A stretch of DNA of 37,607 nucleotides from JAWLGW01 sp964569055 (GCA_964569055.1 CAZMSZ010000023.1:1-37607); one strand, 5' to 3'. Numbered from the stretch's first letter, positions 14,020 through 22,602 are shown. Program-made: numbers and translations. The notes: generated by a model from the sequence alone, not told the origin.

Positions 14020-15521
14020 AGCCGGCTCCGTTTGATGATCTCGCGCCCGCCGGAGGTGAGCACCGCGAGCTCGCCATCGGCGGCCAAGAGCTCGTCGATG
14101 GCAGTTTGCACGACCGTCCGCGACACGTCGAGGTCCTCGCACAAGTTGCGGAGGATCAGGAACTCTCCCTTCGGGCGCAGATGCTCCTCCATGAACAGGC
14201 GGACGCGGTCCACCTTCTCTTCGTCGGTCTCGGGGTCGAACACCGACTCGACCCCGCCCCAGCGCTCGTCCGCGACCCGGGACACCCGCCACGACCCGTC
14301 GCCGCGGCTCTCCACCAGGCACGCGAGCAGGTTCCGCCGCGCCGGGAGCTGCTCGATCGCGTCGCGCTGCCAGCCCACGGTCGAGAGGATCCCCACGTAG
14401 TGGAACACGTCGTCGGCGAGGTCGAGCTCGTCGATCGCCCGGCGGGCGGCGCCCGGACCCAGGCGCGCGCTCGTCCAGCGCCGCTCGACCAGCTCCTCGA
14501 TCGGCGAGAGGCACACCGCCGTCACCACGACCTTGAGGTCGCCCCGCCCGAACAGCCCGCGCTGGAACACGCGGAACTCGCGCCGCTCGTCGAGGGGGAG
14601 CGCGTCGAGCAGGGCGCGGTCGTAGATCCGCAGCCGCTTCATCAGCTCGACCACCTCGGCCGCCCGGTCGCGCTTGATGAACGTGTGCTCGCGCGGCCCG
14701 GCCTTGTAGCCCTTGCCGTCGAGCGGGCAGTGCACCCGCCCCAGCCGCTCGAACTTGGCCTTGAACCGCTGCACGAACGTCTGCTCGATCGCCCGCGCCT
14801 GACGGGCCGTGACGGCCTCGTCGGGCACCGCCTCCAGCCCGCCCACCCGGAGCTCCTCGACCACCACCGTCCCGGCCGGGCTGCCCGGCGCCGCGGTCAC
14901 CTGCGCGGACGCGGTCGCCGCGGCCCGAGACGGCCTCGCCTCGACCAGGAGCGGCGCAGGCTCGAGCCCCTGCGAGGCGAGCAGCGCCTCGGCCGAGGGC
15001 GCGACCCACTCCTCGCCCTCCCAGCGCCCCTGCGCCGCGACCACCTCGACCAGCGCGCTCAAGCGCAGCTCGCTCGCCTGACGCGGCTCGCCGCCCAGGC
15101 GTCCGGTGAGGAGGTCGAAGAAGGCGTCGATCAGCCCGGCCTTCTCCATGGGCTTGAGGGCGCCCGCCTTGACGCAGTCCTCGTACAGGACCGAGAGCTT
15201 GTCGGCCAGGACCTCGGGCGGCTCTTGCAGCGCGCCGAGGATCGCCCGGATCTCGGTCAGCGAGCGGTTGAGCCGGGTCTTCATCAAGTGGACTGCCAGG
15301 AGCACGTTGAGGATCCACTCCTCCTCGAACACGGGCGTCTTGCCCACCTTCTTGGGGGAGGGCAGGATCCCCTCGTCCACGTAGAACCGCAGCGTGCGGA
15401 CGCTCACGCCGAAGCCGAGCTCGCGCGATTTGCGCTCGATCTCGGGGTAGCCGACGAAGCGCTGCTCTTCGTCCTTGAGCGTCTTGCCGATCGCGCGCAG
15501 GCGGGCGTGCGGTCCTGACAT
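14016..15521 (-). CDS. MerR-type regulator with C-terminal winged helix
   Basis: 501 aa from the ATG at 15519-15521. Residues about 22-60 hold a MerR-like HTH (VSVRTLRFYVDEGILPSP), followed by a helical segment (LLAVHLMKTRLNRSLTEIRA). The middle ~300 residues are unrecognised and Ala/Leu-rich. The last ~65 residues look like a winged helix (FLILRNLCEDLDVSRTVVQ, then AIDELLAADGELAVL). A GTG at 15566 would give 15 more residues but lies before the predicted transcription start, so the ATG is preferred. As first gene, overlapping ESCRT-III-like C by GTGA, it probably autoregulates the cluster. An ESCRT-II-like structural role for the winged helix is conceivable but unsupported. Confidence 0.85.
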   Translation of the reverse strand: MSGPHARLRAIGKTLKDEEQRFVGYPEIERKSRELGFGVSVRTLRFYVDEGILPSPKKVGKTPVFEEEWILNVLLAVHLMKTRLNRSLTEIRAILGALQEPPEVLADKLSVLYEDCVKAGALKPMEKAGLIDAFFDLLTGRLGGEPRQASELRLSALVEVVAAQGRWEGEEWVAPSAEALLASQGLEPAPLLVEARPSRAAATASAQVTAAPGSPAGTVVVEELRVGGLEAVPDEAVTARQARAIEQTFVQRFKAKFERLGRVHCPLDGKGYKAGPREHTFIKRDRAAEVVELMKRLRIYDRALLDALPLDERREFRVFQRGLFGRGDLKVVVTAVCLSPIEELVERRWTSARLGPGAARRAIDELDLADDVFHYVGILSTVGWQRDAIEQLPARRNLLACLVESRGDGSWRVSRVADERWGGVESVFDPETDEEKVDRVRLFMEEHLRPKGEFLILRNLCEDLDVSRTVVQTAIDELLAADGELAVLTSGGREIIKRSRL

Positions 15522-15534
15522 CCAGCCCCCGTAA

Positions 15535-15558
15535 CAGTTCTGCCAGTCCTGCCAGTTG
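15535..15558. promoter_or_regulatory. 9-bp direct repeat in the leader of the ESCRT-like cluster
   Basis: Plus-strand CAGTTCTGC, CAGTCCTGC, CAGTTG: 2.7 copies with period 9, between the predicted promoter and the regulator start. This could be an operator for the encoded regulator. Function is inferred from position. Confidence 0.35.
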
Positions 15559-15568
15559 GACCTCACGC

Positions 15569-15597
15569 AGGGTACGACCGGAGTTTCGGCGCGTCAA
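15569..15597 (-). promoter_or_regulatory. Predicted sigma70-type promoter of the ESCRT-like cluster
   Basis: On the minus strand TTGACG (15592-15597), a 17-bp spacer, then TACCCT (15569-15574). The implied transcription start near 15562 leaves a leader of about 40 bases before the ATG at 15521. Confidence 0.45.
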
Positions 15598-15623
15598 GAG
15601 GGACTCTCCGGTCGGGACGTCGG

Positions 15624-15652
15624 TTGATCCGGGTATGAGTGTGCGTTAGCCT
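15624..15652 (+). promoter_or_regulatory. Predicted promoter of the giant regulator gene
   Basis: TTGATC (15624-15629), 17-bp spacer, TAGCCT (15647-15652), about 57 bp before the ATG at 15710. The -10 match is only three of six. Confidence 0.3.
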
Positions 15653-15709
15653 GCCCGTTTTCCAGATCTGGGTACCCGGATCGAGGGCCCGGATCCCGCC
15701 GAGGAGCGC

Positions 15710-18700
15710 ATGCAGGAGCCCCGAGCGAAGCTCGGTCCCTACACGATCGTGAAGCGCCTCGGCGAGGGCCCGCACGGCGCTTGCTTCCTGGTGCAGCGCC
15801 CGCGCCACAAGGCGACCTTCGTCCTCAAGCGACTCCACCGCCCCGACGAGGAGCCCGCCGGGGGCGACGAGCGGCTCGAGGCGCGGCTCCTCGAGCTTCG
15901 TCGCGAGCTGAGCCGGATCCCCGGCGATCACCCCAACCTCGCCGGCTACGACGACGCGGGCGTCCTGCCCGCGACCGACGACCAGCCCGGAGCGCTGTAC
16001 CTCGTCACGCCCCACGTCGAGGGACCCGACCTGTTCCGCTTCACGGCGCGCGCCTCGTGGAACGTGGTGCTCGAGGTGGTGGTCTCCGCCCTGCGCGGCC
16101 TCGAGGCGCTCCACGCCCAGGGCGTGCTGCACGGGCACCTCGTGCCCGAGAACGTGCTCGTGTCGGGGCAGGGGCCGCGCAAGTCGGCCCGTCTGCTCGA
16201 CCCCGGCCTGGCGCGGGACATCGCCGAGACCGCCCGCCTCGGCGCGCTCACCTCGTTCGCGCCCGAGGTCCTGCGCGGAGACGCGCGTGACCGGCGCGCC
16301 GACCTGTACGACCTCGGCGTGCTCCTGTTCGCGTGCGCCACCCGGACGCCCCTGTTCGGCGAGCGCGACGCCGAGGCCCTGATCGAGGCTCACCTCCGCG
16401 AGACGCCCCCTCGAGCGCGCGAGCTGAAGCGCACGGTCCCGGTCGCGATCGAGGCGCTCATCGCCGCGCTGCTCGCCAAGGACCCGGCCGATCGCCCGCC
16501 CTGCGCCAACGCCGCGATCCGCGAGCTGAACCGCCGCGCGAGCAAGCGCTTCTCCACCGAGGGCAGGGCCGTGCGCCTGGCGCAGCCGCTGTGGCCGCGG
16601 CTGCAGGGGCGCGAGCGCGCGCTCGACGCGCTGGCCGAGGCGACCCGCGCCGCGCCGCTCAGCGCGCTGGTCAGCGAGGCCGGCGCCGGGCGGACCCGCC
16701 TGCTGTCCGCCGCGCCCGAGCGCCTCGCGGGCCCGACCTGGCTCGCGCTCCCCGAGCCGAACGCCCGCGCCCTGGTGCTCGCGCTCGCGGCCCTGCCGCG
16801 CCCGCCCGAGCACGACCCGCTCCGCCGTGAGGCGCCGTTCCTGGCCCGCCTCGCCCCCGAGCTCGCGGGTGAGCTCACCCCCCTCGCCGCCCCGGTCAGC
16901 CCCGTCGCCGCGCTCGAGCCCGCCGCCGAGACCCTGCGCCTGCGGGACGCGCTCGCGCGCCTGCTCCTGGCCGAGGCCCGCCGCCTCCCCAGCGGGCTCA
17001 CGGTCGTGATCGACGACCTCCACCGCGCGGACCCGCTCCTGGTGCGCGCGCTGGCGCTCGCGGCGCGCGACCTCGACCAGGCCCGGCGGGGAGAGCCCGA
17101 GCCGGCGGGCCGCGACGAGCGGGTGGCGCCGCTCGCGGAGGACGCGCCCTTGCGCGTGATCGCGGCGCTGGTGCCCGACGAGCTCCTGGGCCACCCGGCC
17201 GAGGCCGAGCTGCGCGCGCTCCTGACCGGACCGGGCGTGCGGCAGGTCCCGCTGGACCCCCTCACCCCGGCCGCCCTCGGCGACGCCCTCGCCGGCGCGC
17301 TGGGGCGCGAGCCCGCCGAGGCGCGCCCGCTGCTCGCCAAGCTGATCGAAGGCCGCGCGGACGGATCCGGGCGCGGCCCTGCCTGGGCGCTCGCGCTCCT
17401 GGGCGAGCTCGCCGAGCGGGACGCGGTGCCCAGCCCCGACGGCGCGTGGAGCTTCGACGAGGCCGCCGCCGCCGCGGTCCTGGCCGACGCCGACCTCGAG
17501 CGCGTGCTGGCGCGCCGGCTCGCCGCTCGCGACGACGGGCCGCTGCGCGCCCTGGCGGCGCTGCTCGCGCTCCACTACCCGCGCCGGCTCGCGCCCGACC
17601 TGGCCGCGGCCGCCCTCGAGCTGAGCGGGCCCGAGCTGCTCGGACGCGCGATCGAGCTGGAGCAGCTGGGCCTGCTCGCGCCGCCCGGCGCGCGGGCCGA
17701 CGCCCCGCTCGCGCTGGCGGGCGGCTCGCGCGCCGAGGCGCTCCTGGCCGCGATCAGCCCGCCCGAGCGGGCGCGGCTGCACGAGGCGCTCGGCCGCGCC
17801 CTCGCGGAGCGCGCCGCGACCACGGCCGACGAGCAGGCCGCGGCGCACGCCTCCGAGCAGGCCGCCCACCACCTGCTGCGCGGGGCCGTCCCGGGCGCCG
17901 GCGGCCCCACGGCGCTGTTCGCCGCCGAGCGCGCCCTCGCGCGCGGCGAGCCCGAGCGGGCGCTCGAGCTGCTGCAGCCGGCCGTGCGCGCGCTCGAGGC
18001 GTCCGGCGAGCCCGGCGCACCCGCCCCGTTGCATCCCGCGGCCGCGCGGGTGGCGAGCGACGAGGCGCCCGCCCTCGCGCAGCTGTTGCTCGGCGAGGCA
18101 TCCCTGGCGCTCGGCCGCGCCGGCGCGGCGCGGGCCGCGGCGCACAAGGCGCTCACCGCGGCGCGCGCCGCGCGCGCCCCGCGCGCGCTCGGCCGGGCGC
18201 TGCTGCTCGGCTCGCAGGCGGCCCGCGCCTCGGGCGAGCCGGCGCGCGCCAAGGCCGCCTCCGAAGAGGCGGTGGGCCTGGCGCGCGAGGCGGGCTGGTC
18301 GGGCGGGCTGGCGCGCGCGCTCCTCGAGCGCGGCCGCGCCGAGGCGGCGGCCGGCGATCGCGACGAGGCGCTGGCCTCGCTCGAAGAGGCCCGCGCCCGC
18401 CTGGCGGAGCGGGGCGACGCGGCCGCGGAGGCGGAGGCCTGGCGCGAGATCGCGCGCCTGCGCGCCGCGCGCGGCGACCTCGCCGTAGCCCTCGAGGCCG
18501 CCCTGCGCGCGATCGACCTCGACGAGGAGGGTGACCGCGGCGGCGCCCTCGCGCGCGGCCTGGTCCTGCGCGCCGACCTGCTCCTGGCCCAGGGCGAGCT
18601 CGACCGCGCCCTGGAGATCGCCGGCCGCGCCGCCGCGGCCGCGCGCGAGGTGGGGGACCTCGCCACCCTGGCGCTCGCCGCGGGCGCGGTGGCCGACGTG

Positions 18701-21700
18701 CTGCGCGCGCGCGGGGAGCTGAGCGCCGCCAGGCGCCGGGAGGCCGAGGCGCTCGCGCTGCGCGAGCGCGCCGGCGACGCGGCGGGCGGCGCGGACGCGC
18801 GCCTGCGCCTGGTGCAGCTCGACCTGGCGCGCGGCGCGCTGGGCCCGGCCGAGCGGCAGCTCGAGGCGGCCGCGGCCGCGATCAAGGCCCTGCCCGGCAA
18901 GGCGCGCGCGGCGCGGCTCGCGCTCGCGTCCGCCGAGCTGGCGCTGCTGCGCGGCGACCTCTCGCGCGCGCTCGACGCGCTGGAGCGCGCGCAGGACGAG
19001 GCCCGCGAGGGGCCGGCCGCGCTGGCGGCGCGGGTGCTCGAGGCGCGGCTCGCCCTGGCGCAGGGCGACCTGGCGCGGGCCGAGGAGCGCGCCGCGGCGG
19101 CCGCCGAGGAGGCCGCGCGGCAGGCCCGCACCCCCGACGAGATCGACGCGCGGCTGGCGCTCGGCCTGGCTCGCCTGCGGCGCGGTCGCCCCCAGGAGGC
19201 GGAGCGCGAGCTGCGCGACGCGCTGGGGCTGGCGGAGGAGCGGCGCGACGGGCGGCGGTGCGCGCGGCTGCACCTCGCGATCGGCGAGGTCTACCTGCTG
19301 CGCGCCGAGCCGGCCGGCGCGCTCGACGAGCTCGGGCGCGCGCGAGGCATCGCGCAGCAGCTCGAGGACGGGCCGCTCGAGGTCGACTCCCTGCTGGCGC
19401 TGGGGCGCCTCCACCTGTTCTTGGGCCAGCTCAGGCGCGCGGCCACCCTGGCCGACATGGCGCTGGCGCGGGCGCGCGAGCTGGGCCTGGGGCTGGCCGG
19501 GCCCGAGGCCGGACTGCTGCAAGCGGGCGTCCGGCTCGAGGCGGCCGACCCGGCGGGCGACGTGGCGGGCGAGCGAGCGCTGCCCGGCGCGCCCGAGGAG
19601 CTGGCCCCCTGGATCGAGGAGGCGCTGGCGCCGGTCGAGCAGGCCGCGGCGGCGCGGCGCGGGCTGCGGGCCGCGCTCGACCTCCAGCGGGCGCGCCTGG
19701 CGCTGTGGCGCGGCGAGCCGGCCGAGGCCTGGGAGCGCGCGGCGGCGGCGCGCGAGGCCTGCCGGATCACGGGCGAGGCCCGCCTGGCGGCCGAGGCCGA
19801 GCGCCTCGGCGCGCGCGCGCGCAGCGCGCAGCAGAGACACGAGGAGGCGCTGGCCTCCGCGGAGCGTGCGGTGAACGAAGCGGATGGGATCCAGGACGGC
19901 GAGGCGCGGGCGCTGGCCCTGCTCGAGCGGGGGCGCGCGCATCGCGACGCGGGCCGGCTGGTCGAGGCGGTCCACGACCTGCGCGAGGCGGCCTCGCAGG
20001 TGCGCGGGATCTGGGCCTCGCTCCCCGAGGACCTGCGCGGCGACTACGAGCACAAGCCGCTGGTGCGCGAGATCATCACGATCGCGCGCGAGCTGACCGA
20101 GGCCGCGCTCGCCGCGCGCGGCCCCGAGCCCGCCGCGGTGAGCCGGGTGCAGGTCGCGGCCGCGCTGGTGGCGGCCAGCGCCGCCACGGCCGCGCCGGCC
20201 GCGCGCCCGGCCGCGCCCGCCGGCGGCGCCGAAGGCGGCGACGCCGCCCCCGCGGGCGACGACGCGCTCGAGAGCCTGCGCGACCCGCTCACCAACCTCT
20301 ACAACCACACCTTCTTCACCGCCCAGCTCGACACCGAGGTCAAGCGCGGCCTGCGTCACTCGCGCCCCCTGGCGCTGCTCAAGATCAACATCGACCGCTT
20401 CAAGCTGGTGCGCGAGCTGTACGGGCCCAAGGCGGCCAAGGGCGTGATCCGCGACGTCGCCGAGCTCCTGCTGCGCAACGTGCGCGACGTCGACATCGTC
20501 GCCCGCTACTTCGGCGACGAGTTCGAGGTCCTCCTGCCCGACACCGAGGCCCGCGGCGCCATGCTGACGGCCGCGCGCATCGCCGAGGCCGTGGATGGGC
20601 ACCGCTTCACGCACGAGGACGAGAAGATCGAGCTCACGCTCACGCTCGGGATCGCCACCTTCCCCCGCGACGCCAAGGACAAGGACGCCCTGATCTGCCG
20701 CGCCGACGAGGCGCTCTACAACGCGCGCAGCCGCGGCCCGGGGCAGGTGTTCGCGTTCGGCGGCGCCGAGGAGCCGGCGGCGGAGGCCTCGCCCGAGCTG
20801 CGCGAGCTCGACCAGCTCATGCTGACCCGCGAGGGGCGCACGATCCTGTCCATGGTCTCGCGCCTGGTGAACCAGGAGCTCGACATCGACCGGGTGATCG
20901 AGCTGGTGACGGGCATGGTGGTCGAGGCCACCCGCGGCGAGCGCGGGTTCATCATGCTCAAGGGCAGCGCGGGGGAGTTCACGTTCCGCCACGGGCGCAA
21001 CATCGACGACAAGGTGATCAACACCCCCGAGCTGAAGATCTCCAACAGCATCGCCAAGGACGTCGCCCGGACCGGCAAGGCGGTGCACGTCTCCGAGGCG
21101 ATCGAGGACGACCGGTTCCGCGACTTCAAGTCGGTCATGGACCTCAACCTGCGCTCGATCATCTGCGCGCCGATCAAGGTCGGGGACGACATCCTGGGCG
21201 TGATCTACGTCGACCACAACCAGGTGGCGCGGAACTTCACCCCCGAGGACCTCAACTTCCTGGTGGCGATCGCCGAGAAGGTCGCGATCCCGATCAACAA
21301 CTCGCGCCGGCTGCGCGAGACCGAGGACCGCCTGGCCCTGGCGGAGGCGCGCCTCAAGTCGCAGGCCGCGCAGCTCCAGACCAAGTACAAGTACGAGAGC
21401 ATCATCGGCCGCTCCGAGCCGATGCAGAAGGTGTTCAAGCTGCTCGACCGGATCGTGGAGACCAACCACTCGGTGGTGATCCACGGCGAGTCCGGCACGG
21501 GCAAGGAGCTGATCGCGCGCGCGATCCACTTCAACGGCCCGCGCAAGAGCCGCCCGTTCGTGGCCGAGAACTGCGCGGCCCTCTCGGACACGCTGCTCGA
21601 GGCCGAGCTGTTCGGGCACGTGAAGGGCGCGTTCACGGGCGCGGACCGCGACTCGAAGGGCCTGTTCGAGCTGGCCAACGGCGGCACGCTGTTCCTGGAC

Positions 21701-22339
21701 GAGATCGGCGACATGTCGGAGCGCATGCAGAAGAAGCTGCTGCGCGTGCTGCAGGAGGGCGAGGTCCGGCCGGTCGGCGGCAAGCGCGTGTTCCACGTCG
21801 ACGTGCGGATCGTCTCGGCCTCGAACAAGGACCTCAAGAAGCTGGTGCAGGAGGGCAAGTTCCGCGAGGACCTCTACTACCGGCTCAACGTGATCACGGT
21901 CAACCTGCCGCCCCTGCGCGAGCGCCGCGACGACATCGTGCTGCTCGCCGAGCACTTCATCGAGAAGCACAGCGAGGCCGGCGCCGAGCGCAAGCTCGAC
22001 CGCGAGACCCTGCGCTACCTGATCAACTACGACTGGCCCGGCAACGTGCGCGAGCTCGAGAACGAGATCAACCGGCTGGTCGCCATGTCCGACGACATCG
22101 TCACGCCCGACGTGCTCTCGCCCAAGATCCGCGAGGGCGCCCCGAGCGCCGCCAAGGGCGGCGACGGCATGGCCCGCTACTTCGGCCGCCCGCTCAAGGA
22201 GGTCGAGTACGAGTTCATGCGCGAGCTGATCAACTACACGCTCGAGCAGACGAACTGGCACCGGACCAAGGCGGCGCAGCTGCTCAAGGTGCCGACGTCG
22301 ACCTTGTTCAACAAGATGAAGAAGTACGGGATCGGCTGA
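15710..22339 (+). CDS. Giant regulator: pseudokinase, ATPase, TPR, GGDEF, GAF, sigma54 AAA, HTH
   Basis: 2209 aa; GAGGAG precedes the ATG. Order: Ser/Thr-kinase fold (about 8-270; Lys40 kept in FVLKRL, DPG Asp164 kept, but HRD reads HGH at 141-143 and the next Lys is Val); ATPase with degenerate Walker A EAGAGRT (about 323-329) and VVIDDLHRAD (about 432-441); TPR-like helical repeats (about 590-1440); GGDEF domain (about 1520-1685; signature FGDEF 1601-1605, I-site RDVD 1592-1595); GAF (about 1705-1870); sigma54-activator AAA (about 1894-2130; GESGTGKE, GAFTGA 1973-1978); Fis-type HTH at the C-terminus. It should activate sigma54 promoters in response to several inputs, possibly including c-di-GMP. 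It is divergent from the ESCRT-like cluster. Targets are unknown. Confidence 0.93.
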   Translation: MQEPRAKLGPYTIVKRLGEGPHGACFLVQRPRHKATFVLKRLHRPDEEPAGGDERLEARLLELRRELSRIPGDHPNLAGYDDAGVLPATDDQPGALYLVTPHVEGPDLFRFTARASWNVVLEVVVSALRGLEALHAQGVLHGHLVPENVLVSGQGPRKSARLLDPGLARDIAETARLGALTSFAPEVLRGDARDRRADLYDLGVLLFACATRTPLFGERDAEALIEAHLRETPPRARELKRTVPVAIEALIAALLAKDPADRPPCANAAIRELNRRASKRFSTEGRAVRLAQPLWPRLQGRERALDALAEATRAAPLSALVSEAGAGRTRLLSAAPERLAGPTWLALPEPNARALVLALAALPRPPEHDPLRREAPFLARLAPELAGELTPLAAPVSPVAALEPAAETLRLRDALARLLLAEARRLPSGLTVVIDDLHRADPLLVRALALAARDLDQARRGEPEPAGRDERVAPLAEDAPLRVIAALVPDELLGHPAEAELRALLTGPGVRQVPLDPLTPAALGDALAGALGREPAEARPLLAKLIEGRADGSGRGPAWALALLGELAERDAVPSPDGAWSFDEAAAAAVLADADLERVLARRLAARDDGPLRALAALLALHYPRRLAPDLAAAALELSGPELLGRAIELEQLGLLAPPGARADAPLALAGGSRAEALLAAISPPERARLHEALGRALAERAATTADEQAAAHASEQAAHHLLRGAVPGAGGPTALFAAERALARGEPERALELLQPAVRALEASGEPGAPAPLHPAAARVASDEAPALAQLLLGEASLALGRAGAARAAAHKALTAARAARAPRALGRALLLGSQAARASGEPARAKAASEEAVGLAREAGWSGGLARALLERGRAEAAAGDRDEALASLEEARARLAERGDAAAEAEAWREIARLRAARGDLAVALEAALRAIDLDEEGDRGGALARGLVLRADLLLAQGELDRALEIAGRAAAAAREVGDLATLALAAGAVADVLRARGELSAARRREAEALALRERAGDAAGGADARLRLVQLDLARGALGPAERQLEAAAAAIKALPGKARAARLALASAELALLRGDLSRALDALERAQDEAREGPAALAARVLEARLALAQGDLARAEERAAAAAEEAARQARTPDEIDARLALGLARLRRGRPQEAERELRDALGLAEERRDGRRCARLHLAIGEVYLLRAEPAGALDELGRARGIAQQLEDGPLEVDSLLALGRLHLFLGQLRRAATLADMALARARELGLGLAGPEAGLLQAGVRLEAADPAGDVAGERALPGAPEELAPWIEEALAPVEQAAAARRGLRAALDLQRARLALWRGEPAEAWERAAAAREACRITGEARLAAEAERLGARARSAQQRHEEALASAERAVNEADGIQDGEARALALLERGRAHRDAGRLVEAVHDLREAASQVRGIWASLPEDLRGDYEHKPLVREIITIARELTEAALAARGPEPAAVSRVQVAAALVAASAATAAPAARPAAPAGGAEGGDAAPAGDDALESLRDPLTNLYNHTFFTAQLDTEVKRGLRHSRPLALLKINIDRFKLVRELYGPKAAKGVIRDVAELLLRNVRDVDIVARYFGDEFEVLLPDTEARGAMLTAARIAEAVDGHRFTHEDEKIELTLTLGIATFPRDAKDKDALICRADEALYNARSRGPGQVFAFGGAEEPAAEASPELRELDQLMLTREGRTILSMVSRLVNQELDIDRVIELVTGMVVEATRGERGFIMLKGSAGEFTFRHGRNIDDKVINTPELKISNSIAKDVARTGKAVHVSEAIEDDRFRDFKSVMDLNLRSIICAPIKVGDDILGVIYVDHNQVARNFTPEDLNFLVAIAEKVAIPINNSRRLRETEDRLALAEARLKSQAAQLQTKYKYESIIGRSEPMQKVFKLLDRIVETNHSVVIHGESGTGKELIARAIHFNGPRKSRPFVAENCAALSDTLLEAELFGHVKGAFTGADRDSKGLFELANGGTLFLDEIGDMSERMQKKLLRVLQEGEVRPVGGKRVFHVDVRIVSASNKDLKKLVQEGKFREDLYYRLNVITVNLPPLRERRDDIVLLAEHFIEKHSEAGAERKLDRETLRYLINYDWPGNVRELENEINRLVAMSDDIVTPDVLSPKIREGAPSAAKGGDGMARYFGRPLKEVEYEFMRELINYTLEQTNWHRTKAAQLLKVPTSTLFNKMKKYGIG

Positions 22340-22392
22340 GGGGACGCGGAGCCGGCGTCCGGTGGTGGGCCGCTCGCCAGCGAGAGCTCCTT

Positions 22393-22514
22393 CATTCCTG
22401 ATTTCTAACTTCCAATTCCCTGTTGACGTTTCATATTTCCGACGTTGGTCGTAATCGCACCACGCTGGAAATAAGAAATATCAACAGGGAATTAGAAATT
22501 AGAAATGAGGAACG
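22393..22514. repeat. AT-rich 48-bp inverted repeat
   Basis: Left arm 22393-22440 and right arm 22467-22514 are inverted copies with about 7 mismatches, separated by 26 bases. Arms contain AATTCCCTGTTGA and TTTCTAA-type runs. This could be a long hairpin ending the upstream transcript, or a MITE-like or other small mobile element. No transposase or target-site duplication is evident. Confidence 0.8.
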
Positions 22515-22523
22515 GCTGCCGCT

Positions 22524-22538
22524 GGTGTGCGCCACACC
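22524..22538. promoter_or_regulatory. Perfect small palindrome upstream of pntAA
   Basis: GGTGTG, 3-base centre CGC, CACACC. Operator-like dyad about 140 bp before pntAA. It could be chance in GC-rich DNA. Confidence 0.25.
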
Positions 22539-22596
22539 TCGCCCAATCGCTCCCTCACACCACCCCGCCGATCCACAAGAGCCTCGCTCAGGGGTG

Positions 22597-22602
22597 TATA
22601 CT
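22597..22602 (+). promoter_or_regulatory. Candidate -10 element of pntAA
   Basis: TATACT, five of six matches to the sigma70 -10 consensus, 78 bp before the pntAA ATG. No convincing -35 is seen 16-18 bp upstream. Confidence 0.3.

Noticed and set aside
9919..14400. 1493-codon plus-strand frame across the ESCRT-like genes
   Set aside because: Shadow of five recognised minus-strand genes; Leu/Arg/His-rich translation with no family resemblance.
6508..15521. Phage-shock (Psp) operon
   Set aside because: No PspB/PspC/PspF-type gene is present, and the MIT-AAA ATPases and MIM1 tail point to the Vps4-coupled branch.
15522..15709. Sigma54 -24/-12 promoter in the TGGCAG repeats
   Set aside because: The GG and GC elements are 8 bases apart, not 10, and the sequence is better explained as a 9-bp direct repeat.
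15563..22261. 2232-codon open frame antisense to the giant regulator gene
   Set aside because: The plus frame carries clear domains throughout. The antisense frame is open only because high GC3 removes stops, and it shows Arg/Ala/Gly-rich low-complexity without motifs.
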